A DNA stretch of 64,000 nt from Pseudomonadota bacterium. Its GTDB lineage: Bacteria; Pseudomonadota; Gammaproteobacteria; Burkholderiales; Burkholderiaceae_C. Position 1 is the stretch's first letter. Each line of letters starts with the position of its first letter. The DNA is taken from assembly GCA_018241265.1 (NCBI GenBank), contig JAFEEF010000008.1:1-64000 (forward strand). Reading direction: 5' to 3'. Both the position numbers and the translations under genes were made by a program. The notes beneath the pieces were generated by a model that was not told the origin of the DNA, made no database searches, and saw nothing but the letters and a program-made list of their open reading frames with translations. This document shows positions 40,781 to 50,100 of this stretch, piece after piece.

Positions 40781-42577
40781 TCAGAAGTCGGCTTCGGCGA
40801 GCGCCATCGTGCCGACGCCGGCGTGGATCGTCGCCTCGGCCAGGCCGTGCGCGCGCACCAGGTCCTGGTCGGCGAAGAAGCGCGCGGTCGCGATCTTGGC
40901 GCGCAGGAAGGCCGCGTCGGTGTCACCCGCATCGAGGCGCTGTCGTGCCGCCTGCGCCGCGCGCGCGAGTTGCCAGCCGCCGCAGACGACGCCGCACAGG
41001 TGCAGGAAGGGCACTGCGCCGGCGAGCACCGCGTTCAGGTCGCTGGTGCCGGTGGCGAGGATCCAGTCGACCGCGTCGGCCATCGCGCGCACGCCGACGC
41101 GCAGGCGGGCGCCGATCGTGCGAAGGTCGGGGTCGGCGGCGGCGGCCAGCGTCTCGGCGGCGCCGCCGATCTGCTCGACCAGCGCGTGCATCGAGCGCCC
41201 GCCTTCGCGCAGCAGCTTGCGGCCGACGAGGTCGTTCGCCTGGATGCCGGTCGTGCCTTCGTAGATCGCCGTGATGCGGGCGTCGCGCAGGTGCTGCGCG
41301 GCGCCGGTCTCCTCGATGAAGCCGTTGCCGCCGTGGACCTGGACGCCGGTCGACGCGACCTCGATGCCGGTCTCGGTGCACCAGCCCTTGAGGATCGGGA
41401 TCAGCAGGTCGACACCCGCCTGCGCCTCGGCGCGCCGCGCCGGGTCGGGCTCGTGGTGGGCGCGGTCGATCATCGCCGCGACCACGTAGGCGAGCGCGCG
41501 CATCGCCTCGACGCGCGACTTCATGCTCATCAGCATCCGCCGCACGTCGGGGTGGCGGATGATCACGACGCTCGGCCCTTTCGGCGCCGCAGCGTCCTTG
41601 CCTTGGACGCGATCGCGCGCGTAGGCCAGCGCCTGCTGCAAGGCACGGTCGGCGATCGCCAGGCCCTGCACGCCGACGCCGAAGCGCGCCTCGTTCATCA
41701 TGATGAACATCGTCTCGAGGCCGCGGTTCTCCGCGCCGAGCAGGTAGCCGACCGCGCCCGCGCCGTCGCCGAAGGCGAGCACCGCGGTGGGGCTGACATG
41801 GATGCCGAGCTTGTGCTCGACCGAGACGCAGCGCACGTCGTTGCGCTCGCCCAGGCTGCCGTCCTCGTGAACCAGGAACTTCGGCACGATGAACAGCGAG
41901 ATGCCCTTGACGCCTTCCGGCGCGCCCGGCGTGCGCGCGAGCACGAGGTGGACGATGTTGTCGGTGAGGTCGTGCTCGCCGAAGCTGATGAAGATCTTCT
42001 GGCCGTGGATGCGGTAGTGGTCGCCCTCGGGGATGGCCTTGGTGCGCAGCAGCGCCAGGTCCGAACCCGCCTGCGGCTCGGTCAGGTTCATCGTGCCGGC
42101 CCATTCGCCCGACACCATGCGCGGCAGGTAGGTCGCCTGCTGCGCCGCGCTGCCGCGCAGCAGGATGGCCTCGATCGCGCCCTGGGTCAGCAGCGGCGCC
42201 ATCGAGAACGCCATGTTCGACGCATTCCACATCTCCATGACCGCGGTGTCGACCAGCTTCGGCAACCCCTGGCCGCCGAACTCGACCGGAAAGCGCAGGC
42301 CGTTCCAGCCCGCTTCGGCGAACTGGCGGTACGCCTCGACGAAGCCGTCCGGTGTGGTCACCGCGCCGTCGTGCCAGGTCACGCCTTCGGTGTCGCCGCG
42401 CGCGTTGAGCGGTCCCCAGACCTCGGCGGCGAAGGTGGCGGCGCCGTCGAGCACCGAATCGACGAGGTCGCCGGTCGCGTCCTCGCAGCCCGGCAGGCGG
42501 GCGATCTCGTCGAGCCCGGCGAGCTCGCGCAGCACGAACTGCATGTCCTTCAGCGGGGCGGTGTAGGCGGTGGTCAT
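40781..42577 (-). CDS. Acyl-CoA dehydrogenase, long form with C-terminal extension
   Basis: This 598-aa acyl-CoA dehydrogenase is longer than the classic 380-aa form. It carries the FAD/acyl-CoA core with MNLTEPQAGSDLA, IPEGDHYRIHGQKIFIS and a C-terminal catalytic/FAD region including YEGTTGIQANDLVGRKL, followed by a helical extension of about 130 residues typical of this subfamily. It would oxidise fatty acyl-CoA to enoyl-CoA, feeding both beta-oxidation and PHA precursors. GAGGAGTCA precedes the ATG. It follows phaC by 16 bp in the same operon. Confidence 0.92.
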   Translation of the reverse strand: MTTAYTAPLKDMQFVLRELAGLDEIARLPGCEDATGDLVDSVLDGAATFAAEVWGPLNARGDTEGVTWHDGAVTTPDGFVEAYRQFAEAGWNGLRFPVEFGGQGLPKLVDTAVMEMWNASNMAFSMAPLLTQGAIEAILLRGSAAQQATYLPRMVSGEWAGTMNLTEPQAGSDLALLRTKAIPEGDHYRIHGQKIFISFGEHDLTDNIVHLVLARTPGAPEGVKGISLFIVPKFLVHEDGSLGERNDVRCVSVEHKLGIHVSPTAVLAFGDGAGAVGYLLGAENRGLETMFIMMNEARFGVGVQGLAIADRALQQALAYARDRVQGKDAAAPKGPSVVIIRHPDVRRMLMSMKSRVEAMRALAYVVAAMIDRAHHEPDPARRAEAQAGVDLLIPILKGWCTETGIEVASTGVQVHGGNGFIEETGAAQHLRDARITAIYEGTTGIQANDLVGRKLLREGGRSMHALVEQIGGAAETLAAAADPDLRTIGARLRVGVRAMADAVDWILATGTSDLNAVLAGAVPFLHLCGVVCGGWQLARAAQAARQRLDAGDTDAAFLRAKIATARFFADQDLVRAHGLAEATIHAGVGTMALAEADF

Positions 42578-42593
42578 GGCGTGACTCCTCGAT

Positions 42594-44393
42594 TTACTTG
42601 ACATGGACGTAGCTGCCGGGCGCGGCGCCGAGCGGCTTGTGCTTGCGCGAGCCGAGCGATTTCGGCGCCGCGACCAGATCGCCCGAGCGGGCCTGGATCC
42701 AGCCGCGCCAGTGCGGCCACCAGCTGCCTTCCTGGCGGGCCCCGGCGTGCGCGGCCGCCCAGGCGTCGGCATCCTCGGCGTCGGCCGCAGCGGCGACGTG
42801 GAACGACTTGCCGGCGCCCGGCGGGTTGATCAGGCTCTGCAGGTGGCCGGCGTTGGCGAGCACGAAGGTGGTCTCGGTCCCGAACAGCCGTGCCGTGCCG
42901 TAGCAGGCGCGCCAGGGCGTGATGTGGTCGGTGATCCCGCCGATGACATAGGCGCCGACCTCCACCTGCGACAGGTCGATCGGCGTGCCGTCGACCTCGA
43001 GCGTGCCGGCGTTCACGTACGGGTTCTTCTCGACCAGATCGAGCAGGTCGGCATGGAACTGCCCCGGCAGGCGCGTGGTGTCCGCGTTCCAGGCCAGGAT
43101 GTCGAACGCCGGCGGCTTGTTGCCGAGCAGGTAGTTGTTGACCCAGTAGTTCCAGATCAGGTCGTTCGGCCGCAGCCAGGCGAACATCGACGCCATCTCC
43201 TCGCCGGTCACGATGCCCTTGCGGCGCGACCTTGCGCGCGCCGCCCGCAGCGTCGCCGGGGTGTTGAACAGGCCGAGCGTCGAGTCCTGCAGCGCGGCGC
43301 CGGTGTCGAGCACGCATACCGCCCAGGTCGTGTTCGCGACCTTGGTGTCGCCGCGTGCGGCGAGCCAGCCCAGGTAGGCGGCCAGCGTCATGCCGCCCGA
43401 GCAGCTGCCCCACATGTTGACGTCGGGGCTGCCGGTGATGCGGCGCGCGACGTCGACCGCGCGGTCGAGCGCCATCACGTAGTCGTCAAGACCCCAGTGA
43501 CGCTGCTCGAGGGTCGGATTGCGCCAGCTGACGACGAACATCTGCACGCGCGAGTCGACCGCCCACTTGACGAGGCTCTTGTCCGGCGACAGGTCGATCG
43601 CGTAGTACTTGTTGACCTGGGGCGGCGACATCACGAGCGGCCGCCGATGCACCTGCGGCGTCGTCGGCGCGAACTGCAGCAGCTCGAACATCTCGTCGCG
43701 GTGCACCACCTGGCCGGGCGAGGTGGCGACGTTCTCGCCGACCTTGAACGGCGTCGCGTCGACCTGGCTCGGCAGTCCGTGGTTGTGGCGCACGTCGTGC
43801 ACCAGGTGCTGCAGCCCCTGGACCAGGTTCGCACCGCCGGTGTCGACGATCTTGCGCACCGCCGCCGGGTTGCCGAGCACGAAGTTGCTCGGCGCCAGCG
43901 CGTCGGTGACGAGCGACGCGAAGAAGTGCGCGCGCCCCTTGTCCGCATCGCCGATGCCGGAATCGTCGATCACGCCGGCGAGCGCCCGCTGCGTCGCCAG
44001 GTACGACTGCATTAGGCGCGCGTAGAGCGGGTTGCCCTTCCACGCCGGATCGGCGAAACGGCGGTCCCTCGGCTCGGGCGCGAGGGTCGAGGTGCCGCGC
44101 GCGACGCCTCCGAGCGTCTTCAGGTAGCGCCCGTAGTGGGCTGCCGTGCGGGCCGGCGCGCGGCCGGCCGCCTTCAGCAGCGAGCCGGCGGCGCCGGCGA
44201 CCTGGCGCGGGCTGAGACCCACGAGCGGGTTGATCGCGAGCGTGTTGCGGCTCGCCTCGGCGACCAGTTCGCCGACGTCGCCGGCGATGCCCATGGCGAC
44301 GCTGCCCGCGCGTGCGGCGGTGCCGGCGACGCGTGCCGCGCGCCCCGCCACGGGCCGGTTGGAAACCTTGGCTGCGACCTTCTTCGTGACCAT
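42594..44393 (-). CDS. phaC: Polyhydroxyalkanoate synthase
   Basis: This 599-aa PHA synthase (class I/II type) has the modified lipase box GSCSGG with nucleophile Cys331, catalytic Asp in ILAWNADTTRLP and His in NAGHLQSLINPPG. The family's N-terminal helix-rich domain is present. It polymerises (R)-3-hydroxyacyl-CoA to PHA granules. ATG 44393 is preferred because GGAGG sits 8 bases before it; a GTG nine bases earlier overlaps that site. Its neighbours MaoC hydratase and PhaZ-type depolymerase suggest PHA made from fatty acids, possibly medium chain length. Confidence 0.95.
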   Translation of the reverse strand: MVTKKVAAKVSNRPVAGRAARVAGTAARAGSVAMGIAGDVGELVAEASRNTLAINPLVGLSPRQVAGAAGSLLKAAGRAPARTAAHYGRYLKTLGGVARGTSTLAPEPRDRRFADPAWKGNPLYARLMQSYLATQRALAGVIDDSGIGDADKGRAHFFASLVTDALAPSNFVLGNPAAVRKIVDTGGANLVQGLQHLVHDVRHNHGLPSQVDATPFKVGENVATSPGQVVHRDEMFELLQFAPTTPQVHRRPLVMSPPQVNKYYAIDLSPDKSLVKWAVDSRVQMFVVSWRNPTLEQRHWGLDDYVMALDRAVDVARRITGSPDVNMWGSCSGGMTLAAYLGWLAARGDTKVANTTWAVCVLDTGAALQDSTLGLFNTPATLRAARARSRRKGIVTGEEMASMFAWLRPNDLIWNYWVNNYLLGNKPPAFDILAWNADTTRLPGQFHADLLDLVEKNPYVNAGTLEVDGTPIDLSQVEVGAYVIGGITDHITPWRACYGTARLFGTETTFVLANAGHLQSLINPPGAGKSFHVAAAADAEDADAWAAAHAGARQEGSWWPHWRGWIQARSGDLVAAPKSLGSRKHKPLGAAPGSYVHVK

Positions 44394-44409
44394 GTCGTGC
44401 ACCTCCGCC

Positions 44410-44874
44410 TCAGGCCATCAGCATCGCCAGCGAGACCGCGACCAGCGCCGGCTTGTCCTCGCCCTCGATCTCGAACGTGTTCTCGGTCGTCAGCAGCACG
44501 CGGCCGCCGTCCTTGACCTCGACCGCGGCCACCTTGACGTGGTTGCGCACGCGCTTGCCGGTGCGCACCGGGGCGACGAAGCGCACCTTCTCGAGCCCGT
44601 AGTTCACCGCCTGCCGCGCATCGACGCGCGACAGCAGGACATCGAACGCCGTCGGCGCCAGCAGCGCCAGCGTCAGGAAGCCGTGCGCGACGGTGCCGCG
44701 GTACGGGCTCTCCTTGGCGGCGCGCTCGACGTCGACGTGGATCCACTGCCGGTCTTCGGTGCAATCGGCGAAGGTATCGACGCGCGGCTGGTCGATCGTG
44801 ATCCACGACGAGGTGCCGATCTCCTGGCCGACGTGGTCGGCCAGGGCGGCAGGCGAGAGGCGGGACGAATTCAT
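44410..44874 (-). CDS. MaoC-like (R)-enoyl-CoA hydratase
   Basis: This 154-aa hot-dog-fold protein contains the hydratase-2 motif FADCTEDRQWIHVD with catalytic Asp41 and His46, followed by a GTVAHGFLTLAL segment. It would convert trans-2-enoyl-CoA to (R)-3-hydroxyacyl-CoA, the substrate of PHA synthase (a PhaJ-like role). It ends 16 bp before phaC. Its leader CCAAGGAGACAACCG-ATG is almost identical to that of the fadD gene at 47538. Confidence 0.9.
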   Translation of the reverse strand: MNSSRLSPAALADHVGQEIGTSSWITIDQPRVDTFADCTEDRQWIHVDVERAAKESPYRGTVAHGFLTLALLAPTAFDVLLSRVDARQAVNYGLEKVRFVAPVRTGKRVRNHVKVAAVEVKDGGRVLLTTENTFEIEGEDKPALVAVSLAMLMA

Positions 44875-45041
44875 CGGTTGTCTCCTTGGATTGCGACGGA
44901 ATGGGATGCATCGATGCCTGGACTATCGGATCGCGCAGCTGCGGCGTCGCCGATCGAAAGTTATGTTTTGCGGCCGAGCCGCTCGGCGCGATGGAGACGT
45001 GCCGGTGCCCGGGCCCGCGTTCGCGGGCCGCCTGCGGCCGA

Positions 45042-45902
45042 TCAGCGATCGCGGCGTGGCCGCGCGTCATCGTCCGCGCGGTCGAGGAACTCGTCGATCG
45101 CGCGCACCGATTCGGCCGCGCGCGTGAGCAGGAACAGGTGGCCGCAGTCGAAGGTGCACAGCTCGCTCGACGGGATCAGGCGGCGCATCAGCGCGGCGTT
45201 GACCGGCGGCACCAGCGGATCGTCGCGGCCGGCCAGGATCAGCGTCGGCTGGCGCAGCCGGTGCAGCCAGTGGATGCTGGTCCAGCCCCAGGCGGCAGCG
45301 AGCTGCAGGTAGTAGCCCAGGCGCGACTGCCAGCGCACGTGCCTGAACAGCGCGGTCGCCAGCGCCGGGTCGCGGCGGAAGTCGCCACCGTAGATGTCGC
45401 CCGCGACCGAGCGCGCGTATTCGCGGCTCATGTAGCGCCGCGGCGTGGCCATCTTCAGCAGCACCGACGGTCGCGCCGGCACCATGACGGCGCCCGTCGC
45501 CGTCGCGCACAGCACGAGCCGCCGGCAGTGCCCCGGGAAGCTGCGCGCGAACTGCTGCGCCACCGCGCCGCCCCACGAGATGCCCAGCACGTCGGCGCGG
45601 GCATGTCCGAGGTGGGCGAGCACCCGTACGCCCAGCCGTGCGATGTCGCGCAGCCGGTACGGCCGCGCCGGCAGCGCCGAGTGGCCGACGCCGGGTACGT
45701 CGAAGGTGATCAGCTCGCGTCCGCGCATCCGGCTCGCCAGCGGGGCCAGCAGCTCGATGTTGCCGCCGATGCCATTGAACAGCAGCAGCGGAACGCCGCG
45801 GCCGGGACGATGGCCGACGCGCAGCAACTGGGCGCCGAGGCGAACCATCTCGATCGCGAACGGCCGGCCCCCGCCGGCCGCCGCCGCGGTACTGTCGGCC
45901 AT
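45042..45902 (-). CDS. phaZ: Intracellular PHA depolymerase, PhaZ-like alpha/beta hydrolase
   Basis: This 286-aa alpha/beta hydrolase has many matches to medium-chain-length PHA depolymerases: NGIGGNIEL, ITFDVPGVGHS, lipase box GISWGG (Ser109), ATATGAVMVP, YMSREYAR...YGGDFRRDP, GWTSIHWLH and DCGHLFLLTRA with the catalytic His. It would release hydroxyacids from stored PHA. It is 4 bp downstream of the acyl-CoA synthetase gene, which could activate the released acids. A 167-bp gap separates it from maoC. Confidence 0.9.
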   Translation of the reverse strand: MADSTAAAAGGGRPFAIEMVRLGAQLLRVGHRPGRGVPLLLFNGIGGNIELLAPLASRMRGRELITFDVPGVGHSALPARPYRLRDIARLGVRVLAHLGHARADVLGISWGGAVAQQFARSFPGHCRRLVLCATATGAVMVPARPSVLLKMATPRRYMSREYARSVAGDIYGGDFRRDPALATALFRHVRWQSRLGYYLQLAAAWGWTSIHWLHRLRQPTLILAGRDDPLVPPVNAALMRRLIPSSELCTFDCGHLFLLTRAAESVRAIDEFLDRADDDARPRRDR

Positions 45903-45906
45903 GGCG

Positions 45907-47538
45907 TCAGGCGGCGTCCCGCAGCTCGCGCCGCAGGATCTTGCCGACGGTCGATTTCGGCAGCGCGTCGAGGAAGCGGACCATGCGCGGCACCTTGTAC
46001 GCGGCCATCTCGGCGCGGCAACGATCGACGATCGCGTCGGCGTCGACCGCGGCGCCGGGTGCCTTGACGACGAACAGCTTGACCGCTTCGCCGGTCCTGT
46101 CGTCCGGCACGCCGATGCAGGCGCACTCGGCAACCCCGGGCAGGCCGGTGACGACCGACTCGACCTCGTTCGGATAGACGTTGAAGCCCGAGACGATGAT
46201 CATGTCCTTCTTGCGGTCGACGATCTTCAGGAAGCCCTGCGCGTCGAACACGCCGACGTCGCCGGTCCGGAAGTAGCCGTCGGCGGTGTAGGCCTCGGCG
46301 TTGGCCTCGGGCTTGTTCCAGTAGCCGCGCATCACCTGCGGGCCCTTGGCGCAGACCTCGCCGGCCTCGCCGATGGCCACCTCGCGCCCCTCCTCGTCGA
46401 GGAGCTTGATGTCGGTCGACGGCAGCGGCAGGCCCGTGCTGTGGCTGAAGGCGTCGACGAACGATGGATTGAAGGAGAGCACCGGCGAGGTCTCGGACAG
46501 CCCGTAGCCTTCGCGGATGAAGGTGCCGGTGACTCGCTGCCACTTCGCCGACGTCGCAGCGATCACGGCCGCGCCGCCGCCGCCGGCCAGATGCAGGCGC
46601 GACCAGTCGACCTCCCGGATGCGCGGGTGCGCCGTCAACGCGGCGAAGAGCGTGTTGACGCCGGTGAACACGCTGGGCCGCGCCCGCTTCAGCGTCTCGA
46701 CCAGGCCGTCGGCATCGCGCGGGTTCGCGACCAGCCAGTTCTCGGCGCCGATCGAGAACATCGTCAGGAAGTTCACCATCAGCGCGAAGATGTGGTACAG
46801 CGGGAGCGCTGTCACGACCACCTCGCCTTCGTCGGCGAGCGATTGCACCGCCTTGAACTGCTCGATGTTGGCCAGCAGGTTCCGGTGCGACAGCGCCGCG
46901 CCCTTGGACAGCCCGGTCGTGCCGCCCGTGTACTGCAGGAACAGCAGGTCGTTGCCGGTGAGATCGACCGGCGTGTACGCAAGCTCGGCACCTTGCGACA
47001 GCGCCTCGGCGAAGCGCACGGTGCCTGTCAGGCGGGCGTCGACCGGTGGACCGGGCAGCGCCGTCGCGCCGCCGTCGCCGACGTCCACCGTGACGATCTT
47101 CCGCACACCGGTGCGACCGACGATCTCGGCGAGGGTCGGCGTCGAGCCGGCGTAGACGACGATGACCTCCACCCCGGCATCGTCGAGCTGGTGCTCGAGT
47201 TCGCGCGGGGTGTACAACGGGTTGACGTTGACCTGGATGGCCCCGGCCCTGGCGATGCCGGCAAACGCGATCGGAAAGGCGAGCAGGTTGGGCAGCATGA
47301 CGGCGATCCGGTCGCCCTTGCGCACGCCGAGGCGCTGCTGCAGGTAGGCGGCGAACGCGGTCGCCAAGGCGTCGAACTCGCGATAGCTCAGGGCGTTGCC
47401 GGCGCTTCGGAAGGCGCAGCGATCGGCGTGGCGATCGATCGCCGCCTGCATCAGATGCACGATCGAGGCATGGCGATCGGTGTCGATGTCGACCGGGATG
47501 CGGTCGCCGTACGTGGCCAGCCAGGGCTTGCGGTTCAT
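45907..47538 (-). CDS. fadD: Long-chain fatty acid-CoA ligase
   Basis: This 543-aa AMP-forming acyl-CoA synthetase has the P-loop-like YTGGTTGLSKGAALSHRN, the adenylate motif region YGLSETSPV and the C-terminal SGFNVYPNEVE and KSTVGKILRRELR signatures with the acylation Lys. It activates fatty acids (or hydroxyacids from PHA) with ATP and CoA. It heads the minus-strand cluster. Its leader carries CCAAGGAGACAACCG before the ATG. Confidence 0.94.
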   Translation of the reverse strand: MNRKPWLATYGDRIPVDIDTDRHASIVHLMQAAIDRHADRCAFRSAGNALSYREFDALATAFAAYLQQRLGVRKGDRIAVMLPNLLAFPIAFAGIARAGAIQVNVNPLYTPRELEHQLDDAGVEVIVVYAGSTPTLAEIVGRTGVRKIVTVDVGDGGATALPGPPVDARLTGTVRFAEALSQGAELAYTPVDLTGNDLLFLQYTGGTTGLSKGAALSHRNLLANIEQFKAVQSLADEGEVVVTALPLYHIFALMVNFLTMFSIGAENWLVANPRDADGLVETLKRARPSVFTGVNTLFAALTAHPRIREVDWSRLHLAGGGGAAVIAATSAKWQRVTGTFIREGYGLSETSPVLSFNPSFVDAFSHSTGLPLPSTDIKLLDEEGREVAIGEAGEVCAKGPQVMRGYWNKPEANAEAYTADGYFRTGDVGVFDAQGFLKIVDRKKDMIIVSGFNVYPNEVESVVTGLPGVAECACIGVPDDRTGEAVKLFVVKAPGAAVDADAIVDRCRAEMAAYKVPRMVRFLDALPKSTVGKILRRELRDAA

Positions 47539-47852
47539 CGGTTGTCTCCTTGGAAGGTGGGGCGAGAGGTCTGGGCGCGACTCTCCTCCAGACGCGGTCC
47601 CGCGTCGCCTAACGAAAGGTAGGTTCGACGCCCCGCGCCCCCGCGAAGCGCCCGTCTCCGTCAACCGGCGTCCGCGGGTCCCGCTGCTGGCCGAGCAAGC
47701 CTCGCCCGACGACCGACGTCGGCGCTGCCGGGCACGCCGAGTTCGGAGGCGCCGGCCTCGATGGCTCGCAGGACGTTCCGGTCGGGCAGGTAGCGGTCCG
47801 GATCGTCCAGCGATCCGATCTCGATGCCCGCGCGGCCGAGCAGCGATGCCGA
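47539..47852. other. Intergenic stretch between fadD and sdhB
   Basis: This is 314 bp, probably holding the fadD promoter. On the minus strand a short open segment reads AGIEIGSLDDPDRYLPDR... (near 47,840-47,720), possibly a remnant of a protein end, but no start or family can be assigned. Confidence 0.35.
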
Positions 47853-48551
47853 TCAGGTCGCGCGTCGCACCATCATCGATTTGATCTTGCCGATCTGCAG
47901 CACGGGATTCAGGCCCTTGGGACAGGCGTCCACGCAGTTCAGGATCGACCTGCAGCGGAACAGCCGATACGGGTCTTCCAAGTTGTCGAGCCGCTCCTCC
48001 GTAGCAGTGTCTCGGCTATCGGCGAGGAAGCGATATGCCTGCAACAGGCCGGCCGGGCCGACGTACTTGTCGGGGTTCCACCAATAGCTCGGGCAGGCCG
48101 ACGAGCAGCAGGCACAAAGGATGCACTCATACAGGCCGTTGAGCTCGTCACGCTCCTCGGGCGACTGCAGGCGCTCCTTCTCGGCCGGCGGCTCGTCGTT
48201 GATGAGGTAGGGCTTGATCGAATGGTATTGCTTGAAGAACTGCGTCATGTCGACGATCAGATCGCGGATGACGGGCAGGCCGGGGAGAGGCTTCAGCACC
48301 ACAGTCTTCGGCAGCGTGTGCATGTTGGTCAGGCAGGCGAGGCCGTTCCTCCCGTTGATGTTCATCGCATCGGACCCGCATATCCCTTCACGGCATGAGC
48401 GCCGAAAGCTCAGGGTCGGGTCCAGGGCCTTGAGGCGGATCAATACATCGAGCAGCATGCGATCACCGTGAGCAACCTCGAGATCCAGGGTTTGCATGCG
48501 CGGTGTCGCGTCGCTTTCGGGGTCGTAGCGGTAGATCTGAAATGTATGCAT
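47853..48551 (-). CDS. sdhB: Succinate dehydrogenase iron-sulfur subunit, standing alone
   Basis: This 232-aa SdhB has a [2Fe-2S] region (RRSCREGICGSDAMNING...LAC) and [4Fe-4S]/[3Fe-4S] cysteine motifs (CILCACCSSACPSYWW and CRSILNCVDACPKGLNP). It carries electrons from SdhA to quinone in complex II. The sdhCDA genes are not next to it, so it is a separated or extra copy. GGGAGG precedes ATG 48551. Cysteines are intact, so it should be functional if its partners are elsewhere. Confidence 0.93.
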   Translation of the reverse strand: MHTFQIYRYDPESDATPRMQTLDLEVAHGDRMLLDVLIRLKALDPTLSFRRSCREGICGSDAMNINGRNGLACLTNMHTLPKTVVLKPLPGLPVIRDLIVDMTQFFKQYHSIKPYLINDEPPAEKERLQSPEERDELNGLYECILCACCSSACPSYWWNPDKYVGPAGLLQAYRFLADSRDTATEERLDNLEDPYRLFRCRSILNCVDACPKGLNPVLQIGKIKSMMVRRAT

Positions 48552-48654
48552 GGTCAACCTCCCAACAAGCTGCCGTCCCGATCGTGAGCGCGTTCAGACA
48601 CCTCCAGTGTCGCAGTCGCAGCCTACCTCCATGGCGATGGCCTGATGCGGTTGC

Positions 48655-48873
48655 TCAAACCGCTCCTGGACTTTCGACTGGTAAGGTCTCGGCGGCGGCG
48701 GCAGGCAACTCGTGCGGCGGTGCGTGAAGGCTGCAATGTCCGCCGATTCCGGAAGCGATGCGCGGGAAATCGGGTCGCGGCGGAGTCACCGCAGGAGGGT
48801 CGCTTGCAGGGAAGCTTTCCCAGCCAGCTTCGTCGATCATGTCTTCAAGCTGATCTCCAAGGGCGTCAGACAT
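48655..48873 (-). CDS. Small protein with SFPASDPPA motif
   Basis: This is a 72-aa frame from ATG 48873. The piece LEDMIDEAGWESFPASDPPAVTPPRP resembles a short motif (D-E-A-x-x-SFPASDPP) that I recall from many small uncharacterised proteobacterial proteins, which supports it as coding. The role is unknown. The C-terminus is Ala/Pro-rich. Confidence 0.5.
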   Translation of the reverse strand: MSDALGDQLEDMIDEAGWESFPASDPPAVTPPRPDFPRIASGIGGHCSLHAPPHELPAAAAETLPVESPGAV

Positions 48874-49060
48874 CACTCGAGCTGCCATGAGACTCGCCGG
48901 TGTTGACAATGCGAGCCGAGTAACATGCATGTGGTATGTATGTTTAGAGGGCCGCCCCCTAGCTGCCGGCCCGTGTCGCGCGACTCCGAGACCTCAGCTG
49001 CCTGTCGAAATGCGCCGCTGCCGTTCGTCGTGTAAGTTCCCCCCGGACAGGAGACTTTCT

Positions 49061-49489
49061 ATGCCTCGATACATGATCCAGGTTCGCGCCACCGCCATGA
49101 GCGAGGCTGGCGACTTCCCCGATGACCCGACGCTGGTTCCGCGCATGATGGCCTTCCACGACGAGATGGCCAGGGCCGGCGTGCTGTTGGATGGCGCCGG
49201 CCTGCAGCCCAGTAGCCAGGGCTTTCGCGTGCAGTACGACGCCGCCGGCCAAGCGCGCCTCATGGACGGCCCTTTCGCCGAGACCAAGGAGCTGATTGCC
49301 GGCTATACGCTGATCGACGTGCGATCGCACGACGAGGCACTGGCTTGGGTGAAGCGCTTCCCGGCGCCATTCCCCGGCCAGCCCTGCTGCATCGAGGTGC
49401 GCCCGCTGATGGGCGGCATCGACCTGCCACCTGAGGATGCCGAGCGCATCATCCGCGAACAGCTGTCCACCATCAAGCGGGGCGGATAG
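49061..49489 (+). CDS. YCII/DGPF-domain protein
   Basis: This 142-aa protein shows the family's MPRYMIQVRAT start, the DGPFAETKELIAGYTLIDV motif that gives the DGPF name, and the end CCIEVRPLMG. Such proteins are commonly encoded beside ECF sigma factors. Indeed a broken sigma factor lies immediately downstream. CAGGAG precedes the ATG. Function is not established. Confidence 0.9.
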   Translation: MPRYMIQVRATAMSEAGDFPDDPTLVPRMMAFHDEMARAGVLLDGAGLQPSSQGFRVQYDAAGQARLMDGPFAETKELIAGYTLIDVRSHDEALAWVKRFPAPFPGQPCCIEVRPLMGGIDLPPEDAERIIREQLSTIKRGG

Positions 49490-49490
49490 C

Positions 49491-49690
49491 GCCTTCGATC
49501 GAGGCCGTTTGGCGCGCCTTGGAGCTACCCGCCTCACTGGCGCTCTGCGGCGCGCAGGTGCCGATCCGGCGTTGCCTGAAGACTGCGCGCAGGACGCGCT
49601 GGTGGCCGCGATGCGGTACTGGCCGGCCGCGGGCTGGTCTGAACGCTCCGGTGCCTGGCTTTGCGGCGACGAGGTCAGGCGGACCGGCTC
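49491..49690 (+). pseudogene. Truncated, frameshifted ECF sigma factor
   Basis: The piece SIEAVWR (near 49,498) in one frame and then LTGALRRAGADPALPEDCAQDALVAAMRYWPAAG...GAWL in another match the start of YCII-associated ECF sigma factors (IEAVWR, region 2 AQDALV, PGAWL). The frame changes near 49,520. The protein ends around 49,690 before regions 3-4, where a VapC gene on the other strand begins. It cannot be functional. Confidence 0.7.
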
Positions 49691-49704
49691 CGCCGTGACC
49701 GGAG

Positions 49705-50100
49705 TCAGAGCAGCTTGACCCCGGGCAGCTTACGCATGCCACGGTCGAAGGTAGCCGTGAAGTCGCAGCCATGGCGGGCATGCTTGGCCGCGACCAGGCA
49801 GTCGGAGAAGCCGCCGCTGCCTTGCTCGAACATCTCGGCCGCCTGCTTCACGGCTTCACGGTCCTCGAACGCAAATGCAATCTCGTCCAGAAGACTGCGA
49901 ATCGCGATCAGTTGAGCCGCCTTGTCCTGATCGAATGCCGATCGCAGGGCCCGTACAGCTTCGGCCAAGACCACGTCGGTCACCAGCAATGACCCTGGCG
50001 TGGTCCCGTGCCGCGCCAGCAACGCGTCGATGCGCTTGTTCTGGACCGCGTCATCGTTGAGCCACAGGCGCAGCAGGACATTGGTATCGATTCCGATCAT
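49705..50100 (-). CDS. vapC: PIN-domain toxin ribonuclease (VapC-like)
   Basis: This 131-aa PIN domain is a predicted toxin. Active-site acids are Asp5 (IGIDTNVLLRL), Glu in VLAEAVRAL (about 47) and Asp in GFSDCLVAAK (about 99). It begins overlapping the antitoxin stop by 4 bp. It is the third PIN toxin in this window. Its 3' end abuts the broken sigma factor, suggesting insertion of this pair caused the truncation. Confidence 0.92.
   Translation of the reverse strand: MIGIDTNVLLRLWLNDDAVQNKRIDALLARHGTTPGSLLVTDVVLAEAVRALRSAFDQDKAAQLIAIRSLLDEIAFAFEDREAVKQAAEMFEQGSGGFSDCLVAAKHARHGCDFTATFDRGMRKLPGVKLL

Noticed and set aside
40754-42601. 615-aa plus-strand open frame opposite acyl-CoA dehydrogenase
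   Set aside because: Shadow frame; its composition is that of reverse-complemented codons and it has no motif.
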